A stretch of 12,339 nt of DNA, from contig CAMYJM010000100.1 of the NCBI GenBank assembly GCA_947258635.1, forward strand, positions 7,724 through 20,062. The letters are read 5' to 3'. Shown piece after piece: positions 1-6,915 of this stretch. Source of the DNA: an uncultured Acidimicrobiaceae bacterium (GTDB taxonomy: Bacteria > Actinomycetota > Acidimicrobiia > Spongiisociales > UBA5794). Within the stretch, counting starts at the first letter, position 1. Each line of letters begins with the position of its first letter. The notes below the pieces were generated by a model that saw nothing but the letters and a program-made list of their open reading frames with translations, searched no databases and was not told the origin of the DNA. The position numbers and the translations under genes are program-made.

Positions 1-2229
1 TACGAGGTGGAACACCCCGTAGTCAACGACCGCGACTTCGCAGTGTGGCGCTCATGGGGAGCCAACGCCTGGCCGACGACCGTGCTGATCGATCCCGCCG
101 GGAACGTGGTGGGCGGGCATTCCGGCGAAGGGGTCTACGACGTGATGCAGCCGATCATCACGTCGCTGGTGAGCGAGTTCGACCAGAAGGGCGTCCTCGA
201 TCGAACCCCCCTCGAGCTCGCTCGCGAGGTCGACGGACGATCGGACACCGTGCTTTCTTTCCCGGGAAAGGTCTTCGCGGCCCCGGCGACCGGGACGCTC
301 TACATCGCCGACACCGGTCATCATCGGATCGTGGCCGCCGACCCCACCAGCGGTGACGTCCTCGCCGTCTACGGCAGCGGCAAAGCCGGATACCGCGAAG
401 GCGCCGCAACCGAAGCCGCGTTCAGCTCTCCGCAGGGCATGGCACTCAGTCCCGACGGGCGCATCCTCTACGTCGCCGACACCAACAACCACGCCGTACG
501 CTCGATCGACCTCGCTACCGGCAACGTAGGCACCGCGCTCGGGACCGGCCGCATCGGTTGGCCCCCGGTCGGTGGTCGCGCAACGGAGGTGGCTATCAGC
601 TCCCCCTGGGCGCTGGAGCAGAAGGACGGCAAGCTGTTCATTGCCATGGCCGGCCACCATCAGATCTGGGAGATGGACCTCGCCGCGGACATCGCCCGGC
701 CTCTCGTCGGCAACTCCCGAGAATCCACCTTCAATGGACCGCTCGCCCAAGCGGAATTGGCCCAGCCGAGCGGCCTCGCGTTCGATGCGGACGGTCTCCT
801 CTACTTCGCCGACTCCGAATCGAGCGCCATCCGCTCGGCACAGGTCGACCGCTCCGATGGGGTGACCGATGTGGTCGTCGGCAGCGATGCCAACCTGTTC
901 GACTTCGGTGACGTCGACGGCATCGGCACCGCGGCCCGGCTGCAACACCCCCTCGGCCTGGCCTTCGCCGCCGACGGTTTCATGTACGTGGCCGACACCT
1001 ACAACTCCAAACTGAAGCGGATCGACCTCGGACGGCGGGAGATCACCACGTTCCTGGGAGGAGAGCAGGGCTGGCAGGACGGTGACGATGCCCGCTTCTA
1101 CGAGCCGGGGGGCCTGGCCGCCGCCGGCAGCCTTCTCTACGTGGCCGACACCAACAACCACGTCGTTCGAGTCGTTGACTTGACGGCCGCTACCACGACA
1201 ACGCTCGTTCTCAAGGGCATCGAACGTTTCCAACCGGCTCCGGACAATGCCGACTATCAGGGTGAGATCGTCGAGGTCGCCGCAGTGTCCGTGGCTCCCG
1301 GCCGGGGGTCGGTGGAACTCGCCGTCACACTGCCGCCCGAGCACAAGGTGAACGAGGATGCGCCCTCATCGGCCGAGTTCTTCGTCGTCGGTGGCATCGC
1401 CAACTTCGCCGATGCCAACTCGATATCGTTGACCGGCGCCAAGTTCCCGGTCACGGTGCCGGTTCAGTGGACGGCCGGTGAAGGCACGGTGACCGCCGAC
1501 CTCACCGTGATCTACTGCCGTGAGGGCGCTGAGAGCCTGTGCTTCATCCAGCAGCTGCGGCTGATCGCGCCGGTGACCGTCGTCGCCGACGGGCCAGGCG
1601 AACATCTAGAGGGGTGGTCGCGCAGGCGCGGCTTACGAGCGGGTCGCGACTCCCGGAGATACCGGCTTGGTCTCGTCCGCCGCCTGGCCGGCAGAGCCCG
1701 ACCTCCCGTTGCCCCCGCCGGCGGCGTCCCCCGCAGCCGGCCGTTGCACCGGCCGGGACCGGGCAGGCCGCACCGGAATGCTCGGAGCCACCTGAGGTGC
1801 CTGGTTGTAGGTCTCCTCGAGGACCGTGATCTCCACACCCCCGACGAGATCGGCGATGAGGTTGTAAAGCACGGCACCGAGCGTCATGGCCGCGGTGGCG
1901 ACGATCGTCCACACCACGGCCAGGAAGATCACGACGCGGCCCCAGGTTTCCCCCTCGATCACAAACGTGATCTTCACCTGGTCGAAGAGATCCGTGATGG
2001 CACCCGGGATCCCCTTCTGGAGCAGCAGCGACCACATCACCCAGAGACCGAGCACGAACACAAGAGCGGCGATGGCGTTGAAAACCAGCGACACCTTGAG
2101 AACGGTCCATGGATCGAATCGGCGGATGATTCGACGAACTCTGCGAACAGCCATCAGGCAACTATCTCCTCGGAACGCCCCGATTGTACAGGGCAACCGT
2201 CGTATCGGGTGATATCGAGAGAAACGTAG
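1..2229 (+). CDS. NHLRC2-like thioredoxin/NHL-propeller protein, 5' partial, 3' end doubtful
   Basis: The frame is already open at base 1 (Tyr-Glu-Val before the first GTG at 7), so the gene begins outside the window and the thioredoxin CxxC site is not visible. What remains starts with the end of a thioredoxin-like fold: HPVVND, then AWPTTVLIDP with the cis-Pro region (residues 21-30 counted from the GTG). About six NHL-type blades follow at roughly 85-120, 140-175, 195-230, 253-290, 312-345 and 365-400, seen as repeated LYIADTGHHRI, LYVADTNNHAV and LYVADTNNHVV motifs. A beta-rich C-terminal domain covers about 420-528. This order matches the NHLRC2 family; its substrate is not known to me. 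Recognisable family sequence ends near base 1600. From there the frame continues about 600 nt with Arg/His/Asp-rich sequence antisense to the DUF3566 gene, so the natural stop is probably lost or frameshifted. The true end is likely near 1610; the stop at 2227-2229 is only the formal end. Confidence 0.75.
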   Translation, partial: YEVEHPVVNDRDFAVWRSWGANAWPTTVLIDPAGNVVGGHSGEGVYDVMQPIITSLVSEFDQKGVLDRTPLELAREVDGRSDTVLSFPGKVFAAPATGTLYIADTGHHRIVAADPTSGDVLAVYGSGKAGYREGAATEAAFSSPQGMALSPDGRILYVADTNNHAVRSIDLATGNVGTALGTGRIGWPPVGGRATEVAISSPWALEQKDGKLFIAMAGHHQIWEMDLAADIARPLVGNSRESTFNGPLAQAELAQPSGLAFDADGLLYFADSESSAIRSAQVDRSDGVTDVVVGSDANLFDFGDVDGIGTAARLQHPLGLAFAADGFMYVADTYNSKLKRIDLGRREITTFLGGEQGWQDGDDARFYEPGGLAAAGSLLYVADTNNHVVRVVDLTAATTTTLVLKGIERFQPAPDNADYQGEIVEVAAVSVAPGRGSVELAVTLPPEHKVNEDAPSSAEFFVVGGIANFADANSISLTGAKFPVTVPVQWTAGEGTVTADLTVIYCREGAESLCFIQQLRLIAPVTVVADGPGEHLEGWSRRRGLRAGRDSRRYRLGLVRRLAGRARPPVAPAGGVPRSRPLHRPGPGRPHRNARSHLRCLVVGLLEDRDLHTPDEIGDEVVKHGTERHGRGGDDRPHHGQEDHDAAPGFPLDHKRDLHLVEEIRDGTRDPLLEQQRPHHPETEHEHKSGDGVENQRHLENGPWIESADDSTNSANSHQATISSERPDCTGQPSYRVISRET
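1633..2154 (-). CDS. DUF3566 two-helix membrane protein
   Basis: This 173-residue protein has the DUF3566 pattern known from the actinobacterial gyrA neighbourhood. A short Arg-rich cytoplasmic start (MAVRRVRRIIRRFDPW) leads into a first membrane helix at about residues 21-46. An extracytoplasmic loop (KGIPGAITDLFDQV) is followed by a second helix at about 72-98, and then the conserved NLIADLVGGVEITVLEE block (98-114). The tail (115-173) is Pro/Ala/Gly-rich, low-complexity and probably disordered. I chose the ATG at 2154 over one 14 codons upstream because the family motif begins right there and a GAGGAG ribosome-binding site sits at 2166-2171, although 11 nt away is a little far. The molecular function is unknown; location beside gyrA suggests housekeeping. 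The gene lies entirely inside the formal antisense extension of the NHL-propeller frame, which argues that the extension is not real. Confidence 0.87.
   Translation of the reverse strand: MAVRRVRRIIRRFDPWTVLKVSLVFNAIAALVFVLGLWVMWSLLLQKGIPGAITDLFDQVKITFVIEGETWGRVVIFLAVVWTIVATAAMTLGAVLYNLIADLVGGVEITVLEETYNQAPQVAPSIPVRPARSRPVQRPAAGDAAGGGNGRSGSAGQAADETKPVSPGVATRS
2183..2188 (-). promoter_or_regulatory. possible -10 box for the DUF3566 gene
   Basis: The minus strand reads TACAAT, which would place a transcription start about 20 nt before the ATG at 2154. No convincing -35 box is present 16-18 bp upstream. The gene probably needs its own promoter because a terminator-like hairpin separates it from the VWA gene. 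Confidence 0.3.
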
Positions 2230-2381
2230 CGCAGCGGGGCCCAGTTCCGGACCTGTCCCCCAGTGTCGGAGAGCCCCACCTCGGGCTGTATCCCGACGTT
2301 GGTGGACAGCGTTCCGCGATCCCGTTGGTAATCAGCGAGGCCCGGTCAAGGTCACGGCGATCGTCAATCATGCAAGTGGAG

Positions 2382-2403
2382 GAGGGGGCCGCAGCCCCCC
2401 CTC
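2382..2403 (-). terminator. terminator-like hairpin behind the VWA gene
   Basis: GAGGGGG (2382-2388) pairs with CCCCCTC (2397-2403) around a short loop, giving a 7-bp, almost pure G-C stem about 30 nt past the VWA stop codon. There is no clear U-tract on the minus-strand side, so termination may be weak or Rho-assisted. The rest of the gap 2155-2431 shows no gene or RNA that I recognise. Confidence 0.55.
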
Positions 2404-2431
2404 ACAGATAGATGGGTCGTTTGTCGCTGTC

Positions 2432-3745
2432 TTACTTGGGGTGTGGTGGCACTTTCGTCGGGGTTGGGAACGGTCCGAACACCGTGCCGCTGCCGGAGTC
2501 GATCACCTCGACATGGAGCATGGCATCCATCGGGTACGCACCGATTAGATAGAAGCCGTCCTCGTTCTGTCCCGTCCCGGGAGCCTTGGGGGTCTTCCCT
2601 GCCGGGTTGACTCCCTCCTCACAGAACGCGGCCGCCACGGTGATGTCCTTGTGTTCGAAGATGATCTCACCCGTTGCGGGATCGGTCATCGGCGCACCGT
2701 CGATCAACGCCCAGTCGTCGCAGTGGTAATCACCGGGAGCGGCGTCGGGGTCCACCCAGATGGTCTCGGTGAAGAACGCATCGTCACCGCTGGTGACCGT
2801 CTGCACCGCCGGGTCGAACATCGCGAAGATCGGACCGGCACAGTCGGTGTCCATCGACACTTCCACCGGCAGGTTGCCGAGACCCTCGATGATCGCGTCA
2901 GCGATCTCTGCGCTGGTGTTGGACGTCGTTACAACGGAACCACCGGTCAAGGTCGCCAAATTGTTCATCTCCGTTCCCGAGCCAGGGGCCTTGATCGCTA
3001 CGACCTTGATGCCCGAGCCGGAAGCGTTCAGCGCGGCGACGGTCGTCGCCTGATCGGGTCCGGGATATGGGAACGGACAATCGGGATGAGCGAAGCAGTT
3101 CGAGTCTCCCGTTGTATGGAAGGAAGCGTCGGTCGTGATCGCCGCCACTCGGCTGGAGCCGGCGCGGAAGCTGCCGCCGAGACCGGCCGGGATGTCACCC
3201 AGGCTCGGGCCGGCGGCTCCGACGTCCCGGCCTGTCCCTGTTGCCAGCTGGAACAGCGCCTCGTACTGGCTCTCTGGGCCATCGCCACCGTCTTGCGTGC
3301 CCATCGCCTGCACAGCTCCATCCCACACGTTGCAGTCGCCAGTGAGGTCCTGGTCTAGTCGGTATGCATAGTCCCCAACATCCGCGTTGCCCCAAGGCTG
3401 ATACGGGTAGTCGATGAACGTCGCCAGACCGAACTGGCTGTCCGGAACCTGCAATTGGATGGTGTTGCACAAGGCCAGCGAGGCCCCCTTGATGTTCGGC
3501 AGGTCATCGCCGTAGCTCCCCGATAGGTCTACTACCAGGAAAAAGTCCAGCATCGGCGGAATCTCCGGAGTGTGAACGATCTTCTCTAGTTCGAAGTAGC
3601 CGTCAACAGCCACTGTCGCGACTACCTCCTCCGGTGTCAGTGCAGGATGGTCGCCGCTGGCTCCGGCCGCAGCGAACGGCAGCAACCAGGCAACCATCCC
3701 AATCAGGGCGACGAGGACTAAACGCCGCGCATCGGGTCGTCTCAT
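2432..3745 (-). CDS. secreted VWA (integrin-like) domain protein
   Basis: This 437-residue protein starts with a clear Sec-type signal peptide: basic MRRPDARR, a hydrophobic core to about residue 26 and a likely cleavage after AAAGAS. The von Willebrand A fold spans about residues 63-292. The metal site (MIDAS) is intact: DLSGS gives D73, S75 and S77, and the second Asp is D206 in AAITTDASF. LCNTIQLQVPDSQFGLATFID resembles the integrin beta type of VWA domain. A beta-rich domain of unknown type follows (about 295-437), with a PTPTKVPPHPK tail. There is no C-terminal membrane helix or LPxTG signal, so the protein is probably secreted. Seven Cys residues remain after the signal peptide, compatible with disulfides. 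The ATG at 3745 has a strong GGAGGG site (3751-3756) 5 nt away. The role is probably metal-dependent ligand binding or adhesion; partners are unknown. Location between gyrA and DUF3566 is not standard. Confidence 0.85.
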   Translation of the reverse strand: MRRPDARRLVLVALIGMVAWLLPFAAAGASGDHPALTPEEVVATVAVDGYFELEKIVHTPEIPPMLDFFLVVDLSGSYGDDLPNIKGASLALCNTIQLQVPDSQFGLATFIDYPYQPWGNADVGDYAYRLDQDLTGDCNVWDGAVQAMGTQDGGDGPESQYEALFQLATGTGRDVGAAGPSLGDIPAGLGGSFRAGSSRVAAITTDASFHTTGDSNCFAHPDCPFPYPGPDQATTVAALNASGSGIKVVAIKAPGSGTEMNNLATLTGGSVVTTSNTSAEIADAIIEGLGNLPVEVSMDTDCAGPIFAMFDPAVQTVTSGDDAFFTETIWVDPDAAPGDYHCDDWALIDGAPMTDPATGEIIFEHKDITVAAAFCEEGVNPAGKTPKAPGTGQNEDGFYLIGAYPMDAMLHVEVIDSGSGTVFGPFPTPTKVPPHPK

Positions 3746-3765
3746 AGGAACCCTCCGTAATCCAA

Positions 3766-3819
3766 GAGCGTCAGCGAATCGGCGATCCCCCTTTCGGACG
3801 TCCCCTGAACGCGACGCTC
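3766..3819 (-). promoter_or_regulatory. hairpin in the 5' leader of the VWA gene
   Basis: GAGCGTC plus GCG (3766-3776, with a bulged A at 3773) pairs with CGC plus GACGCTC (3810-3819), forming a 10-bp stem only 10 nt upstream of the ribosome-binding site. The enclosed loop holds CCGAAAGG, a possible GNRA-capped mini-stem. It matches no riboswitch class I could recognise and may simply influence translation or mRNA stability. Confidence 0.35.
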
Positions 3820-4025
3820 GCTGCAGTACACGCCTCTGCCCGATCCGTCTGCTGGTTGCACTCCGCCGTCTCGAGGCTGAGCCACCGGCGGCCGTTTCGT
3901 TCCTCCTACCGGACCGGGCCGCTTTTGAATACCAGTTAGAACTGTACGCATCGTCGTGCCGGCTTGGGAAAGGAATCTTGCGGACAGGCGGAGCGGGTGT
4001 CTTGGGCGTCGCTTGGTGGGGTGCA
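3820..4025. other. intergenic stretch upstream of the VWA gene, no gene recognised
   Basis: I find no convincing gene here. A reading frame on the minus strand continues to 3742 and overlaps the VWA start as ATGA, but its composition (Arg, Pro, Gly and Ser rich) and lack of a ribosome-binding site do not look coding. A 12-bp palindrome with 5-bp arms (CAGTT and AACTG, 3933-3944) is the only discrete element and could be an operator for the VWA gene. A GGAGGA run on the minus strand near 3900 has no start codon behind it. Confidence 0.4.
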
Positions 4026-4278
4026 TCAGAGCTGAATCTGGGCGACGACCCCCACTACCCTGGCGGCGTCGCCGATGTCGTTGGTAAACGTGTGCCGAGA
4101 AGCGGATCGACTCCGAGCGACCCGGCGATGGCGCCATCGCGGTCCCCCTCGCCGAAGAACCTGCCCGGGCCTATCGGATGTCACCACTCAGAAAGACGGC
4201 GACGCCCGAGCCCCGCATGCGCTCCACCACAGCTGCCGCAAGCCGGCACGCCCGCTCCCGGAATACGTGATCCGCTCC
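4026..4278 (-). pseudogene. possible frame-broken small coding region behind gyrA
   Basis: Immediately after the gyrA stop the same frame stays open for 35 codons (including ERACRLAAAVVERM and GSGVAVFLSGD) up to a TAG. A different frame then carries on without a gap (GPGRFFGEGDRDGAIAG, SLGVDPLLGT), and a third frame finishes (FTNDIGDAARVVGVVAQIQL) at a TGA at 4028-4026. Each segment has a protein-like composition. By my count the third-position G+C is about 71, 79 and 87 percent, like the neighbouring genes. Read together they would give about 80 residues of one soluble-looking protein, broken by two frame changes. No start codon with a ribosome-binding site is evident and I do not recognise the family. 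It could be a decayed gene, two sequencing indels, or chance in GC-rich DNA. Confidence 0.3.
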
Positions 4279-6711
4279 CTACCCGGTGCCGTTCTCTCGC
4301 GGGACCAGGGCCACCGCGGTGAGCTCGGCTCCGGCCTCCAGGTTCATGACCCTGACCCCGGTGCTGCTTCGCTTCTGGCGACTGATGTCATCGACTCGCT
4401 GCCGAATGACGATGCCATCCGACGAGATCGTGAAGATCTCGTCTCCCGGCGCGACCGCTCGAGCTGCGACCAGTAGGCCGCGTACCTTGGTGAGCTTCAT
4501 GGCCTTCACCCCGATGCCGCCCCGCTTCTGCAAAGGGAACTCGGACATCTTGGTGCGCTTGCCGTAGCCGCCCGATGTCAAGAGGACGATGTCGGCGCCG
4601 TCCTCAACCCCCGCGGCGGCGACGACCCTGTCACCGGCGCGCAACTTGACACCGCGCACGCCCTGGGTGTCCCGACCCATCGGCCGCACGTCCGATTCGG
4701 AGAAGCGAATCCCCTGACCGTTCTGGGTGAGCATCACCAAGTCGTTGTCGCCGCCGGTGGCACGGACGGCAACCACCTCGTCCCCCTCCTGGAGTTTTAT
4801 GGCGATCAGCACGGTGTTGCGCGAGTCGTAGTCGGAGAACTTGGTCTTCTTGACTTGACCAAACCTGGTGAACATCAGCAGGAACGGGTAGGTCTCGTAG
4901 TCGCGAGTGTCGATGATCGCTTCGACCCGTTCGTCGGCATCCATGGAGAGCACCGACTGCACGAGGGAACCCTTGGCGGTACGGTCCATCCGAGGCAGTT
5001 GGTGCGCCCGCACCCGGTAGACCTTGCCCTGGTTGGTGAAGAACAGTAGGTAGGCGTGCGCCGACGTGTGCAGCACGTGGGTGATCACGTCGTCCTCACG
5101 GAGGTGGGCACCGCGCACGCCCCGGCCACCGCGACCCTGGATCCGATACGCCTTGGCCAGCACCGCCTTGACGTAACCGGCCGCGCTGATCGTGACAACG
5201 AGCTCCTCGTCGGCTATGAGATCCTCGAGCGACATGTCGCCCTCGTCGGGCACGATCCGGCTGCGCCGGGCGTCGCCGTACTTGTCTCGAATCTCGCCGA
5301 GCTCCTCAGCGACGATGGCCCGCTGCCGGGCCTCACTGGCGAGAATGGCCTCGAGGTCGGCGATGAGGGCCATCTTCTCTGCGTGCTCCTCACGCAGCTT
5401 CGTCGTCTCGAGGGCGGTGAGGCGCCGCAGGGGCATATCGAGGATGACATCTGCCTGGATCGTCGACAGCTCGAAACTCGCAATCAGCGTGGCGCGGGCT
5501 TCCTCGACGTCGGCCGAGCCGCGGATGATCCTGACCACCTCGTCGATGTTGTCGAGGGCGATGAGCAAGCCCTCCAACACGTGAGCTCGCTTCCTGGCCT
5601 CCTCGAGGCGGAACTGCGATCGGCGAACGATCACCTGGATCTGATGCGCCAGGTAATGCTTGATCATGTCGGCGATATTGAGAGTGCGGGGCACCCCGTC
5701 GACCAGGGCGATCGAGTTCACCGAGAAATTGTCTTCGAGCTGCGTGCCCTTGAAGAGCTGATTGAGGACGACTTGCGGATTCGCATCGCGCTTCAGCTCG
5801 ATGACGATGCGGACGCCCTCCCGATTGGTCTCGTTGCGGATGTCGCTGATGCCGGTGATCGTCTTGTTGTTCACCAACTCGGCAGTCTTGGACATGATCC
5901 GGTCGATCGAAACCTGGTAGGGGATCTCGCTGACGATGATGCCGAACCGGTTCTTCTTGAGCTCCACGACATCGGTCACGGCTCGCATCTTGACGGAGCC
6001 GCGCCCCGTTAGGAGCGCCTCGCGGGCTCCCTTGGCACCGACGATGTAGGCCCCAGTCGGAAAATCGGGTGATTTGACGAATTCGAGGAGAGCTTCCGCG
6101 GTGGCGTCGGGGTTCTCCAGGGTGTACAAGCAGGCGTCGATGACCTCACCGAGGTTGTGCGGGGGGATGTTGGTCGCCATGCCAACGGCGATACCCGTTG
6201 ATCCGTTGACGAGCAGGTTGGGAAAGCGCGCCGGGAGCACGGTCGGCTCCTGGCGTTCTCCGGAGTAGTTGTCGACGTAGTCGACGGTGTCCTCGTTGAT
6301 GCCATCGAGCAGGTGGGCGGACAGGGGGGCCAACCGAGCCTCGGTGTAGCGCATCGCCGCGGGCGGGTCGTCGACCGTTCCGAAGTTCCCCTGGGGGTCG
6401 ACGAGCGGATAGCGGGAGGCAAAGTCCTGACCAAGTCGCACCATGGCGTCGTAGATGGCGTCGTTCGAATGAGGGTGGAACCAGCCCATGACATCGCCGA
6501 TGACACGAGCACTCTTGCGAAACGGAGTACCGGGGCGGATGCCGGAGTCGAACATCGAGAAGAGGATGCGGCGATGCACCGGTTTGAGGCCATCGCGCAC
6601 ATCGGGGAGCGCCCGGGACACGATGACCGACATCGCGTATTCCAGGAATGAGTCCTGCATCTCCCGCTCGATCTCGATGGGCCGAACGTTGCCCTGGTTG
6701 CTCTCTGGCAT
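4279..6711 (-). CDS. gyrA: DNA gyrase subunit A
   Basis: This 810-residue protein is the DNA breakage-reunion subunit of gyrase, which with GyrB introduces negative supercoils using ATP. Order: winged-helix catalytic domain with AMRYTEARL carrying the catalytic Tyr122, the tower (about 140-350), a coiled-coil region (about 360-490) with IQADVILDMPLRRL, and a C-terminal six-bladed wrapping domain starting near 500. The GyrA box is QGRGGRG (525-531), which marks gyrase rather than topoisomerase IV. The ATG at 6711 has AGGAAG four nt upstream. It lies 46 nt behind the gyrB remnant and is probably co-transcribed. Odd points: the quinolone-determining loop reads HPHSNDAIYD (79-88) where HPHGDxxxYD is usual, and the stretch before the catalytic Tyr reads DPQGNFGTVDDPPAAMRY, one residue shorter than usual. 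The C-terminus lacks the acidic tail common in other GyrA proteins. Confidence 0.95.
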   Translation of the reverse strand: MPESNQGNVRPIEIEREMQDSFLEYAMSVIVSRALPDVRDGLKPVHRRILFSMFDSGIRPGTPFRKSARVIGDVMGWFHPHSNDAIYDAMVRLGQDFASRYPLVDPQGNFGTVDDPPAAMRYTEARLAPLSAHLLDGINEDTVDYVDNYSGERQEPTVLPARFPNLLVNGSTGIAVGMATNIPPHNLGEVIDACLYTLENPDATAEALLEFVKSPDFPTGAYIVGAKGAREALLTGRGSVKMRAVTDVVELKKNRFGIIVSEIPYQVSIDRIMSKTAELVNNKTITGISDIRNETNREGVRIVIELKRDANPQVVLNQLFKGTQLEDNFSVNSIALVDGVPRTLNIADMIKHYLAHQIQVIVRRSQFRLEEARKRAHVLEGLLIALDNIDEVVRIIRGSADVEEARATLIASFELSTIQADVILDMPLRRLTALETTKLREEHAEKMALIADLEAILASEARQRAIVAEELGEIRDKYGDARRSRIVPDEGDMSLEDLIADEELVVTISAAGYVKAVLAKAYRIQGRGGRGVRGAHLREDDVITHVLHTSAHAYLLFFTNQGKVYRVRAHQLPRMDRTAKGSLVQSVLSMDADERVEAIIDTRDYETYPFLLMFTRFGQVKKTKFSDYDSRNTVLIAIKLQEGDEVVAVRATGGDNDLVMLTQNGQGIRFSESDVRPMGRDTQGVRGVKLRAGDRVVAAAGVEDGADIVLLTSGGYGKRTKMSEFPLQKRGGIGVKAMKLTKVRGLLVAARAVAPGDEIFTISSDGIVIRQRVDDISRQKRSSTGVRVMNLEAGAELTAVALVPRENGTG

Positions 6712-6757
6712 GGCTCTTCCTGTGATTGCCTCTCGTAGTCGTCTGCGATCTAGCCGC

Positions 6758-6915
6758 TCAGATATCCAGGAACCGAACGTCCTTGGCGTTGGTTTGGATG
6801 AACTTGCGGCGAGCTTCCACGTCGTTGCCCATCAGCGTGGCGAAGACCTCCTCGGCACGGAACTGGTCCTCCAAATCGACGCGCAGTAGCTGGCGCGCCG
6901 CGGGATCCATGGTGT
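6758..6915 (-). pseudogene. gyrB: 3' end of gyrB, out of frame with the main part
   Basis: In a different frame from the rest of gyrB, this segment encodes TMDPAARQLLRVDLEDQ, then EEVFATLMGNDVEARRKFI and NAKDVRFLDI, ending at TGA 6760-6758. This is the normal C-terminus of an actinobacterial GyrB (compare TTMDP and NAKDVRFLDV in Mycobacterium tuberculosis). It has no plausible independent start: the ATG at 6910 is the internal Met of the TTMDP motif and lacks a ribosome-binding site. It is therefore a displaced part of gyrB, not a separate gene. Clean preservation of its sequence argues that the lesion is recent or artefactual. Confidence 0.8.

Noticed and set aside
52..1344. Long minus-strand open frame of 430 codons opposite the NHL-propeller gene
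   Set aside because: It mirrors the real gene and its translation is Gly/Arg/Val/His-rich with no family motifs; typical antisense frame in GC-rich DNA.
2184..2411. Plus-strand 75-codon frame between DUF3566 and the VWA gene
   Set aside because: No ribosome-binding site, no recognisable features, and it runs through the terminator-like hairpin.
3820..3960. Possible c-di-GMP, c-di-AMP or cobalamin riboswitch before the VWA gene, prompted by purine-rich GGAGGAACGAAAC
   Set aside because: The conserved cores of these classes are not present; only isolated resemblances.
3742..4137. Minus-strand 131-codon frame ending in an ATGA overlap with the VWA start
   Set aside because: The overlap suggests coupling, but the translation is Arg/Pro/Gly-rich, has no ribosome-binding site and conflicts with better coding signals in the other frames at 4026-4170.
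2155..4278. tRNA-Ile and tRNA-Ala genes, often found downstream of gyrA in actinobacteria
   Set aside because: No T-arm consensus (GGTTCRAnTCC) or cloverleaf was seen in either gap; any such genes must lie elsewhere.
5056..6012. Plus-strand open frame of 318 codons opposite gyrA
   Set aside because: Antisense shadow of a strongly conserved gene with no recognisable domain.
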